Shown here piece by piece: positions 1-7,367 of a stretch of DNA of 64,000 nucleotides. The position numbers and the translations under genes are program-made. The stretch covers positions 1 to 64,000 of the forward strand of contig NZ_BMEO01000011.1 of NCBI RefSeq assembly GCF_014636635.1, written 5' to 3'. Position 1 is the stretch's first letter. Each line of letters begins with the position of its first letter. The notes beneath the pieces were generated by a model. The model ran no database searches. It had not been told where the DNA came from and was given only the letters and a program-made list of their open reading frames with translations. Origin of the DNA: Marinicella pacifica. Its GTDB lineage: Bacteria > Pseudomonadota > Gammaproteobacteria > Xanthomonadales > Marinicellaceae.

Positions 1-40
1 TTGATGAATCATCAATAATTAATTAAAAGCCCTAAATACA

Positions 41-104
41 ACAAACCCCTGAAAAAAACAGGGGTTTGTCATTAGCCTGAGGAACCTCCAGGGGTTCCTT
101 TTTT
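41..104 (+). terminator. Two hairpins downstream of dps, the second terminator-like
   Basis: Two inverted repeats lie beyond the dps stop codon. The first (41-51 with 59-69) is an 11-bp stem closed by an A-rich loop. The second (80-86 with 93-99) is followed by six T on the + strand, so it reads as an intrinsic terminator for rightward transcription entering from outside the window. On the dps strand the second hairpin lacks a T tract, so whether it also stops dps transcription is unclear. Confidence 0.55.
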
Positions 105-122
105 GGTTCTATTAATTCTGTT

Positions 123-590
123 TTAGTCGAGTAAAGAACGCAGCATCCAGGCAGTCTTTTCGTGAAACTCCATACGCTGGGTCAGTAAATCAGCACTCAC
201 TTCATCGCCTTCGATGGCGTCAGAAGTAATCACTTTTCGCGCATGGCGAATGATGGTTTCATGTGAGTCGAGTAAGTTCTTAATCATCTGTTTGGCTTCC
301 GGGACTTCAGTTTCTTCTTTGATTTCAGTGAGTTTTGAAAAAGCCTGATAAGAACCGGGGGCAAATTCACCCAATGCGCGGATGCGCTCGGCAATGACGT
401 CCACTGCTTCAGCCAATTCCAGATAATGTTCTTCAAACAGTTCGTGTAAAGTGGTGAACATTGGGCCGGTGACATTCCAATGATAGTTGTGGGTTTTTAA
501 ATAAAGTGTGTAGCTGTCAGCCAGTAATTTACTCAGGCCTTCGACAATTTCACTTCTGTTTTCTTGTTTTAATCCAGTATTGATAGACAT
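123..590 (-). CDS. dps: Dps-family DNA-binding ferritin-like protein
   Basis: Dps proteins form a dodecameric shell that oxidises and stores iron with hydrogen peroxide and binds the nucleoid under stress. The 155-residue length fits the family. The ferroxidase ligands are visible as H37 (in THNYHWNV), D64 and E68, with the family spacing of one His, then Asp and Glu four residues apart. The short N-terminal tail has few lysines, so strong DNA binding cannot be assumed. No clear Shine-Dalgarno sequence precedes the ATG; the 144-bp upstream spacer is AT-rich and contains a 7-bp inverted repeat near 597-618. The gene stands alone, downstream of the formylglycine-enzyme-like gene on the same strand. 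Confidence 0.95.
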   Translation of the reverse strand: MSINTGLKQENRSEIVEGLSKLLADSYTLYLKTHNYHWNVTGPMFTTLHELFEEHYLELAEAVDVIAERIRALGEFAPGSYQAFSKLTEIKEETEVPEAKQMIKNLLDSHETIIRHARKVITSDAIEGDEVSADLLTQRMEFHEKTAWMLRSLLD

Positions 591-734
591 AATATTTATT
601 CATTATTGTTGATGAATATTAATTATAAGTCTTGGTTGCGGCTTTGTAAAATTGATAATTTTGAACATTGTGTTCGGCAAAATCGATAATATAAAACGAT
701 TAATGAATATTTAACATTCTATTGGATAAATGTA

Positions 735-2618
735 TTATGGGTTTAATGTTTTAGCCACGCGAAACCCAAGGCGGGGATCGGTGAAGCTGTCGGGGCCTTG
801 TTTACGGTGGCTGCTGTGGTACTCCTCAAGTGCGCTGCCCCAGTGCCCACCACGTATAACACGTTTTTCGCAACCTTTATTGACCCAAGCCAGACCGTCA
901 TCGGGTGCCCTGAAATAACTGTCATGCCAGCAATCGGTCACCCATTCCATGACATTGCCGCTTAAATCATAAAGCCCAAAGACATTGGAACTGAATTGTT
1001 TGACCGGTGCGGGGCCCCAGTAACCGTCTTGGTACTGATTCACACCCTCACGCCACCGCACGCGGCTGCCGCGCAGACGGTCATTGGCACCGCTTAAGTT
1101 GCCATAGTTATCAGGTGGTGGATTAACACCCCAGGGAAAGGGTTCTTGTGAACCGGCTTTAAGCACATACTCAAACTCACTTTCTGACAACAGCCGATAG
1201 GCTTCTCCGGTTTGTTCCGCCAGCCAATCGGCATAGGCTTGGGCATCCTGCCAGGAAACATGAATAACAGGGAGATTGCCATCCGCTCTTTTGCCCAGAT
1301 AGTCATGGCGCCAATTAATACCATGTTTGTTTTTAAAACGTCCTGTTCGCGGGTTATAGACCACGCTTCTGTTAAGTTGTTCGGCGGTGGTTTTGTAACC
1401 GCTGATGCGAATAAATTCAGCAAACTCATCAACCGTGATTTCATGCTGACCGACGGCAAAAGCCTTTTTAAAATTAACCCAGTGCGCCGGTTGTTGGTAC
1501 TTTGGCCCGTCTGCGCGGCCCATAAAAAAAGTGCCCACCGGCAACACAACCATTTGCGGGCCATCACCGCCTTGTGTGAGGGGGTCTCGAAGTACATCAA
1601 AAACGGCATAAGAACCGTAAGTTTGGGCTTGTATAAATTGTTGCTGATAGGGTTTGATGACATCGGCCTGCAGATTCAGCTGTTCTAATTTATTCAGCAG
1701 TTCTTCGGCACGATTAAGCTGTAAAGACTGGATGGCGAGATAAAACTGGCGATCAAGGTAGTTAAAACGTTGTTGTTTTTGTTGGTTCACCTGTTGAACG
1801 GTGGCGGCATATAGCGGGTGGTTGTCGTTGAGTCCGCCCAGGATTCTCAGCTGTGCCCGGGCCACGTCAAAATCACCTTCTTCGGCAGCACGGATGGCCT
1901 GCTGACTGATGGTTGCCAGTAATTGATTTTCCAGTTCAGTGAGCGGCGGGTACTCGTCATCTAACTGCCGGGCTTGCTGAAATTTATGGATGGCATCTTC
2001 GTGATTAAAGGCATACAAATCGTTGTTGCGCAATAATTCATGCGTCTCTTGAGTGAGTTTCTTTAAAGTAAACAGGGTGCTGATTTGGTCTGTGTATTCA
2101 GCAATTTTGGGGTCATCAGGGGCCAGCGATTTAAGCCGGGCGGTCAGTGCGGTGAGCTTTTCTTCGTCATAATCAAGCATCGCCTGAGCAGCCGCTTCGT
2201 AAAGTCGGGCGTGTAAATCGTCCAAAAGTTCATTTAGTTGGGGCACGTCATGGTTGGCATTTTTGGCCGCCATCAGGTAAAACAGGGCATTTTGTTTTTC
2301 CGGAAAGAACGCATGGTCATTGTCGATGGCCAGTTGCGCCAAAGTTAATAAATCATCGGCAGTCAGGTTTTCTTCGGTAAAATTCATCTCTTCGGGGAGC
2401 CAGTTGGGAATTTCAACCCGGGTGCGGATGGTTTCAGGTAATGCCGGTTCCTGTATGTCGTCTGTTGCCGGTGATTGGGTTTGCAGATTGACATTTTGTC
2501 CGATTGTAACGGTCTTTGGCTCATTTGATTGGAAATAGTTGGGGCCGGTTTTTAACACATACAACAGGCTGACCAAAGCCAGCCAGATGAGCGCCATGAT
2601 AATTTCTTTAATGCTCAT
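735..2618 (-). CDS. Membrane-anchored formylglycine-enzyme-like (SUMF1/EgtB/PvdO family) protein with helical-repeat N-terminus
   Basis: Residues 8-23 form one membrane anchor. Residues about 80-340 are helical and TPR-like, and residues about 355-627 are an FGE-sulfatase domain, recognisable from MVVLPVGTFFMGRA, SGNVMEWVTDCW and the terminal DPRLGFRVAK. The copper-binding cysteine pair of true formylglycine-generating enzymes is absent: the matching stretch reads RGGHWGSALEEYHSSHR. Sulfatase activation is therefore unlikely, and a scaffolding or binding role, or another chemistry, is open. A longer ORF exists upstream, but the ATG at 2618 is preferred because it directly precedes the membrane helix. 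That start overlaps the stop of the upstream nucleotidase gene by 11 bp, which suggests coupled translation. Domain call is firm; function is unknown. Confidence 0.8.
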   Translation of the reverse strand: MSIKEIIMALIWLALVSLLYVLKTGPNYFQSNEPKTVTIGQNVNLQTQSPATDDIQEPALPETIRTRVEIPNWLPEEMNFTEENLTADDLLTLAQLAIDNDHAFFPEKQNALFYLMAAKNANHDVPQLNELLDDLHARLYEAAAQAMLDYDEEKLTALTARLKSLAPDDPKIAEYTDQISTLFTLKKLTQETHELLRNNDLYAFNHEDAIHKFQQARQLDDEYPPLTELENQLLATISQQAIRAAEEGDFDVARAQLRILGGLNDNHPLYAATVQQVNQQKQQRFNYLDRQFYLAIQSLQLNRAEELLNKLEQLNLQADVIKPYQQQFIQAQTYGSYAVFDVLRDPLTQGGDGPQMVVLPVGTFFMGRADGPKYQQPAHWVNFKKAFAVGQHEITVDEFAEFIRISGYKTTAEQLNRSVVYNPRTGRFKNKHGINWRHDYLGKRADGNLPVIHVSWQDAQAYADWLAEQTGEAYRLLSESEFEYVLKAGSQEPFPWGVNPPPDNYGNLSGANDRLRGSRVRWREGVNQYQDGYWGPAPVKQFSSNVFGLYDLSGNVMEWVTDCWHDSYFRAPDDGLAWVNKGCEKRVIRGGHWGSALEEYHSSHRKQGPDSFTDPRLGFRVAKTLNP

Positions 2619-4224
2619 CCAGACAACGGTCTCGCTCAGTGTTGCAGATACGCAGGTCACGTATGGGGGCAATGCCTTTCGGGTGCTGCTTTAAATAAGC
2701 TGTGAACAAATCTTTTAATTCGCTGCCATTGGCGCTGCAGCTTTGGATCATGTCTTCATTAACCATTGTGTAGCCGTCCTGATTGGTATGAGCCGACAAT
2801 AAATAATGGGGCATCACCACCCGCACGTTGCCTTTGCTGTCATCAGGCAAAGGCGTCAGGTCGTTATGCAGGTGAATGTGATGAACCGATTCTTGGGTCG
2901 GGTTATGGATAAAAGATAAGCCCGCCACTTGCAACCAGTGACCGTTGGCGGTCCAGTTAGACACGCTGTGTTTAAGAATATCCACCAACAGCATCTTCGG
3001 AATCTCAATCAGTTGTAAGTTACTCGGATAGGGGAACATTTCATGCAGATGTTTGGCTGTGATATCACTGCCTGCCGGGATGTTTTGGTTTAAGCGAATA
3101 CTGCCGGAATTCAATAAAGCCACTTCGGCACCACAGGCGCTGAAAGCATGCAGACTTAAATCGGCCAGTAAGTCACCGAGATTGGTCTCAAAACGGCGAA
3201 TGGTGGTTTCTTCAGCCACCAGTTCTGTTTGGGTGATGCCGAGTACTTGCTGTAAACAACGTGATTCGGCTTGGTGTTTGGCGCAATACTGCTGTTCAAT
3301 GTTCTCATTCAGACTTTTCACCAAAGCCAGCGTGTCCGTATCCGGTTCGATGTTATCAGCCAATGGCACAACTTGTGGCAGTAACGCCGCTTTGGGTTGA
3401 GACAAATCAACTTGCACCACCACCGCAGAAGCGGCATCGGCATCAGCTTTTAAAACCCAGCGGTTATTCACCGTTTCAGCCTGGGCGAAATGCTCGTGAC
3501 CACCGAAGATAATATCGGGACGATATGCTTCAGGTAAGGCCAGCATGGCCAGATCATCGGGCATGGTTTGGTGGGTCAGGGCAATCACAAAATCAGCCCC
3601 GGCACGGCGCAACATCGGCACATACCGGGCAGCGGTTTGCCGGTAGCTGTCAAAGGTGTCGATGTACTCAGGATGCGCCATATCCGTGGTCACACTAAAT
3701 ACACCCACCTGATAGGGACCGTATTGTTTCAGAATATAAGGTTTAAGATGATTTGACTGGATACCGTCTGCTGTCCATTTTATATTGCTGTCCAACCAGG
3801 TGAATTCAGACCGGTTGAGTAAATCATTCATCAGCGGCACATGTTTAAGGTCGCCTTTGTCAAATTCGTGATTACCAAAAGTTACCAGCATGTCCGCATC
3901 AAATTCATCTGCCGTCCCGTCCAGGAAATTCATGGCCTGAATCATGGCCACGCCATTGTCCTGTTTGCTGTTAAAGGACGGGTGTAAAAAATCACCGGCA
4001 TGCAGTAGCAGAACATGGTCTGATTCAGTTTCTGATTGTTTTCTCAAGGCACGAACCCGGGCTAAACCGCCGGTTTTTCCCTGATTAATGCCGGCAATGC
4101 GATAAACATCGTTAATCGCAATGAGGGTCAGTTGATTGTCTTGGCTGATTTTTTTGGTTGCATGTTGGCAACCGGCCAATACAATGAGGAGTCCAATAAT
4201 AAAATAAATTCTGATTTTTTTCAT
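2608..4224 (-). CDS. Lipoprotein 5'-nucleotidase / metallophosphatase (UshA family)
   Basis: Predicted to hydrolyse nucleotides or related phosphoesters in the periplasm. The N-terminus is a lipoprotein signal with lipobox LAGC at about residue 19. Metallophosphatase motifs follow in order: INDVYRI, GDFLHP, FGNHEFDKG, THQTM and GGHEH. The second half is the 5'-nucleotidase C-terminal domain with NSGSIR. The first metal motif has Asn-Asp-Val-Tyr where the classic form has Asp-x-His, a variant found in part of this family. Length is 538 residues, close to UshA. It is co-transcribed with the formylglycine-enzyme-like gene downstream. Its ATG overlaps the ATG of the divergent rnd gene by two bases. 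Substrate is not determined. Confidence 0.88.
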   Translation of the reverse strand: MKKIRIYFIIGLLIVLAGCQHATKKISQDNQLTLIAINDVYRIAGINQGKTGGLARVRALRKQSETESDHVLLLHAGDFLHPSFNSKQDNGVAMIQAMNFLDGTADEFDADMLVTFGNHEFDKGDLKHVPLMNDLLNRSEFTWLDSNIKWTADGIQSNHLKPYILKQYGPYQVGVFSVTTDMAHPEYIDTFDSYRQTAARYVPMLRRAGADFVIALTHQTMPDDLAMLALPEAYRPDIIFGGHEHFAQAETVNNRWVLKADADAASAVVVQVDLSQPKAALLPQVVPLADNIEPDTDTLALVKSLNENIEQQYCAKHQAESRCLQQVLGITQTELVAEETTIRRFETNLGDLLADLSLHAFSACGAEVALLNSGSIRLNQNIPAGSDITAKHLHEMFPYPSNLQLIEIPKMLLVDILKHSVSNWTANGHWLQVAGLSFIHNPTQESVHHIHLHNDLTPLPDDSKGNVRVVMPHYLLSAHTNQDGYTMVNEDMIQSCSANGSELKDLFTAYLKQHPKGIAPIRDLRICNTERDRCLDEH

Positions 4225-5290
4225 GACTAAAATTTTATCAAATTATGCATTCGTTGATGACATAAATGTCGCCCAAAAATTGCTCACTGCGGTGGATTCT
4301 CAAGAATATTACCCGATGGACACCGAATTTGAGCGTTCGAGAACTTTTTATCTTCACCCGGCTTTGTTACAAGTGCATATAGATGATACCTTTTATCTGG
4401 TGGACATTGCCATCAAAGAATTGGCTGAATTGTTTTTACCGGCATTTGATAAACTGATTTTACATTCAGGTTCTGAAGATCTGGAGTTGTGGCGACAGGT
4501 GACCGGCAAAAAGCCCAGAGCGGTGTTTGATACCCAAGTGGCGGCGGCTTTGGCGGGCTATTCTTTGCACACCTCGTACCAAAATCTGGTGGAGTCTGAA
4601 TTTGATGTTAGTTTAACACAGGGCATGAGCCGTTCTGACTGGCTGCAACGTCCGCTGACTGAGGCACAAAAAGAATATGCGGTTGAGGATATTTATTATC
4701 TGGGTGAATTAAAACAGCGGCTGAGTGAACAGCTTTCACAGCGAGGCTTAATACTTTTGTTTGAGGTTTTAATGCAGCAACAACTGGACAACCTTGATAC
4801 AGATGGACACAATGAAAAAATGTACCAAAAACTGGTGAAAAGCCAGCGACTGGACAAGCAACAAAGGGCGCGCTTATGGCGGCTGTTGTTGTGGCGTGAT
4901 CAGCTGGCACAGCAACGTAACAAGCCCCGTAACTGGATTTTAAAACCACCTGAAATGATTGCTGTGGTGCAACAGGTCACAGGTTTTGAGGATTTGTTTG
5001 ACATTGGTTTGTATCCTAAATTTATTAAATACAATGGCCGTGCTTTACTGGCGGCTTTACATGGCCGGGATACATGGCAGGACACCGAGCCGCCGCAGAT
5101 AATTAAACTTAACAGCCGACAGGGTCAACAGCTCCAGGCGATGAAAAAAGCAGTTAAAGACAAAGCGACTAAAGCCGACATCGATCCGGCCTTAATTGTC
5201 AATAACGCCGGTTTAAAAACGCTGGCTTTTCAAGGTGAAACGTTGGAAGTGTTGCCGACATGGCAAGCATTAATCGAGGCGGGGTTTTGA
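4223..5290 (+). CDS. rnd: Ribonuclease D
   Basis: RNase D is a 3'-5' exoribonuclease that trims tRNA 3' ends and other small RNAs in the cytoplasm. DEDD exonuclease motifs are visible: MDTEFER (D33, E35), LHSGSEDLELW, and the third motif YAVEDIYYL. An HRDC-type helical domain follows around residues 205-290. The length of 355 residues fits the family. The start places DTEF at a position similar to the E. coli enzyme. No Shine-Dalgarno sequence is present, and the upstream bases are the coding start of the divergent nucleotidase gene. The 3' end overlaps the convergent Cys-repeat lipoprotein gene by 21 bp. Confidence 0.93.
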   Translation: MTKILSNYAFVDDINVAQKLLTAVDSQEYYPMDTEFERSRTFYLHPALLQVHIDDTFYLVDIAIKELAELFLPAFDKLILHSGSEDLELWRQVTGKKPRAVFDTQVAAALAGYSLHTSYQNLVESEFDVSLTQGMSRSDWLQRPLTEAQKEYAVEDIYYLGELKQRLSEQLSQRGLILLFEVLMQQQLDNLDTDGHNEKMYQKLVKSQRLDKQQRARLWRLLLWRDQLAQQRNKPRNWILKPPEMIAVVQQVTGFEDLFDIGLYPKFIKYNGRALLAALHGRDTWQDTEPPQIIKLNSRQGQQLQAMKKAVKDKATKADIDPALIVNNAGLKTLAFQGETLEVLPTWQALIEAGF

Positions 5291-5716
5291 GCGTTCCGGT
5301 TCAGAGCCATCGGGGCAGGGCTTAAACGCACAATTATTTTCAGGGTCTCTACCAACGTAACTGCCATCATCACATTGTAAGGCTTCCTGGGTACAATAGA
5401 CTACGGGCTCTTTTTGTTTAGATTGTTCAGGGCAGGCTTTGAATAAACATTCATTGTTAGGATGTCGCTTCACAAAAGACCCATCAGGGCATTGTTTCAT
5501 ATCATCCGCACATTGGATTTCAGTCAGTGGTTCTGGGCAGGGATCAAATGCACAGTTTAAGGCAGGGTTACGGCTCACAGTCTGGCCGTCTTCGCAGACT
5601 TTGGCGTCCTTGGTGCAGGCGCCTGGTACAGAGGATTTATTGGGGTTTTCGGTGGTTTCCGTTTGGCAGCCTACTACCCAAAACAAGGTTACCCATAAGA
5701 TGACAAAAAATTTCAT
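5270..5716 (-). CDS. Small lipoprotein with three tandem cysteine-rich repeats
   Basis: This 148-residue protein has a lipoprotein signal (WVVGC, lipid-modified C17), a short linker, and then three repeats of about 37 residues. Each repeat has four cysteines with identical spacing C-x6-C-x13-C-x4-C: C34/C41/C55/C60, C69/C76/C90/C95 and C108/C115/C129/C134. The shared pattern is C-x-DG-x-x-V-x-R-x-P-x-N-x-C-x-F-x-x-CP. Twelve paired cysteines suggest a disulfide-stapled periplasmic or surface module; a metal-binding role is the alternative. I do not recognise a named family. The ATG overlaps the stop of the upstream GNAT gene in an ATGA arrangement, and the 3' end runs 21 bp into rnd. Confidence 0.75.
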   Translation of the reverse strand: MKFFVILWVTLFWVVGCQTETTENPNKSSVPGACTKDAKVCEDGQTVSRNPALNCAFDPCPEPLTEIQCADDMKQCPDGSFVKRHPNNECLFKACPEQSKQKEPVVYCTQEALQCDDGSYVGRDPENNCAFKPCPDGSEPERSKPRLD

Positions 5717-6201
5717 GCAGGCAACGGTTTTTCCCAGAACATGGCCTGGCCATGGTGATCATCCAGTTGATAAGGTTTAAAGCCAAAACGCTCATAAGCG
5801 GCCTGCGCTGTGGTGTTGCCGGTGACCACTTCAAGGGTCAGCTTGCAACATTGTCTTTGTTGCGCAATATCTTCCACCAGATCAAACATTTTTCGGCTTA
5901 AACCCATGCCACGATACTCTCCGGCCACCACCACATCATGAATGTTAATCAGCGGTCGACAGGCAAAGGTGGAAAAACCTTCAAAGCAGTTAATCAAACC
6001 GGCCGGCTGACCATCCACGTAGGCCAGAATACTGAACGCATCCCGACGGTCCGCCAGAGCCGGAATTAAGTTTTGAGCGGTAAAGTCACTCAAGGCCATA
6101 CCACCGCCCATCGGATCGGTGGCATAACAATCCAATAACTCAATCACATGCCGTGCATGTTGTGGATTGTGGTAATCTGCTTGAATAACCTTAACCGCCA
6201 T
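5713..6201 (-). CDS. GNAT-family N-acetyltransferase
   Basis: Transfers an acetyl group from acetyl-CoA to an amine on an unknown substrate. The acetyl-CoA-binding motif A is clear (EYRGMGLS, following a beta strand VVV), and the terminal ANTTAQAAYERFGF-like stretch (TGNTTAQAAYERFGFKPY) is typical. The length of 162 residues is that of a single GNAT domain. It sits between the Bax-inhibitor gene, three bases upstream, and the Cys-repeat lipoprotein gene, with a 4-bp overlap. The three therefore look like one operon, although no shared function is evident. Confidence 0.88.
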   Translation of the reverse strand: MAVKVIQADYHNPQHARHVIELLDCYATDPMGGGMALSDFTAQNLIPALADRRDAFSILAYVDGQPAGLINCFEGFSTFACRPLINIHDVVVAGEYRGMGLSRKMFDLVEDIAQQRQCCKLTLEVVTGNTTAQAAYERFGFKPYQLDDHHGQAMFWEKPLPA

Positions 6202-6204
6202 ACA

Positions 6205-6981
6205 TCACTCGCGTAATTTAGCCAGTAAGCGCAGTAATTCAATATACAGCCACACCAGTGTGACCATCAGGCCAAAGGCGCCGTACCATTCGAAATGCTT
6301 GGGTAGGTTTTGTTCACTGCCGCGTTCGATAAAATCAAAATCCAGCACCAGGTTTAAGGCCGCGATACCGACCACAAACACGCTTAAGCCAATACTCAGC
6401 ATCGACGCATTTTCGGTATTAAAGTAACTGATATTGGCACCAAAACCAAAATGAGCCACCAGGCTAAAGAGATAAAAGACGGCAATGCCCATGGTGGCAA
6501 ACACAATCACTTTTTTAAAGGTTTCGGTGACTTTAATCAGACCGGTACGGTAACTGAATAACATGGCAAACATCACCGCGACTGTGAGACCTACGGCCTG
6601 TGATACGAGTCCAGGGTAGCGGGCTTCAAAAACGGCTGAGAGACCACCGACAAATAAGCCTTGTAAAACCGCATAAATCATCGAGCCAGCCACAGCAAAC
6701 TTGGGTTTAAAGGCGACAACCAAGCCAACAACCAGACCACCGAACATACCGGTTAACATCAAGGTGCGACCCAGAGCCGGATCATTGAGCATGGTTTGCC
6801 AGGTCCAGGCACCCACGGCCACCATAATCAACAGTAAAATACCGGTTTTGTTGATGGTGCCGTTAACCGTCATGCGCTGTGAATCATCGCGAATCATTTC
6901 GTCCACAGGCCCTAAACTGACGGCATGTTGTTCAAATTGATTCATCGCCGGATTGGCGGTTTTCATGTTTTTTAAATTCAT
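6205..6981 (-). CDS. Bax inhibitor-1 / YccA-like membrane protein
   Basis: A 258-residue polytopic inner-membrane protein with seven predicted helices after a roughly 45-residue cytoplasmic N-terminus. The segment MTVNGTINKTGILLLI and the long hydrophobic body match the Bax1-I family branch with an N-terminal extension. Family members are linked to calcium leak or membrane-protease interplay, but the substrate here is unknown. A weak Shine-Dalgarno (AGG) precedes the ATG at 6981; an in-frame ATG five codons later is an alternative start. It heads the operon with the GNAT and lipoprotein genes. The segment upstream contains the structured element at 7061-7273. Confidence 0.82.
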   Translation of the reverse strand: MNLKNMKTANPAMNQFEQHAVSLGPVDEMIRDDSQRMTVNGTINKTGILLLIMVAVGAWTWQTMLNDPALGRTLMLTGMFGGLVVGLVVAFKPKFAVAGSMIYAVLQGLFVGGLSAVFEARYPGLVSQAVGLTVAVMFAMLFSYRTGLIKVTETFKKVIVFATMGIAVFYLFSLVAHFGFGANISYFNTENASMLSIGLSVFVVGIAALNLVLDFDFIERGSEQNLPKHFEWYGAFGLMVTLVWLYIELLRLLAKLRE

Positions 6982-7060
6982 TGATTAACCTAATTTGTGT
7001 GATTGAAAAAAGAGACAATCATTATATAGGTTCATTTTCAAAGGGTACAAGCTAAATCGG

Positions 7061-7273
7061 ATGCCGGCAATCAAAAACCGGTAAAAAAAGATGTTCAGTC
7101 ATTTGCGATAGGCATCTTACAATGCGGATTATCAACATTCCCCCGAAAGTTGATGGCTCAGTCTCATCCCCCAATGGACTGATTCTATCGTGCCCGAGGA
7201 CCGGCACCAAATGACTGAACATGAAGCAATTAACCTGATCATTCCGACTGTTTAATCTTGTTTGTGCCGGCAT
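7061..7273. other. Strongly self-complementary non-coding element (candidate structured RNA)
   Basis: This lies in the 386-bp gap between the Bax-inhibitor and tyrA genes. An outer 9-bp stem pairs 7061-7069 with 7265-7273. A perfect 15-bp stem pairs 7091-7105 with 7208-7222 and is extended by 7106-7111 with 7185-7190. Inside it are two small hairpins, 7131-7136/7149-7154 and 7158-7163/7177-7182. Their loops both carry a run of five C (five G on the - strand, as GGGGGA). A competing 7-bp stem pairs 7201-7207 with 7264-7270. An 85-codon ORF on the - strand is probably incidental. Strand and function are unknown; a degenerate palindromic insertion is the main alternative. Confidence 0.5.
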
Positions 7274-7367
7274 GCATTCATTCAGGTAACATCTGTCCTT
7301 ATTAAGCAATTAATCATTGCTGTTACCCATAGAAGCGAAGAAATGATACAAAACCCTCAAAAATAAT

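Noticed and set aside
735-2618. True formylglycine-generating (sulfatase-activating) enzyme
   Set aside because: The cysteines required for copper binding and catalysis are not present in the C-terminal motif.
7061-7273. Integron attC site
   Set aside because: The element is larger and multi-branched, with no convincing RYYYAAC/GTTRRRY core ends and no integrase or cassettes nearby.
7052-7309. An 85-codon ORF on the - strand
   Set aside because: It coincides with the self-complementary element, has no ribosome site, no recognisable domain and an erratic composition.
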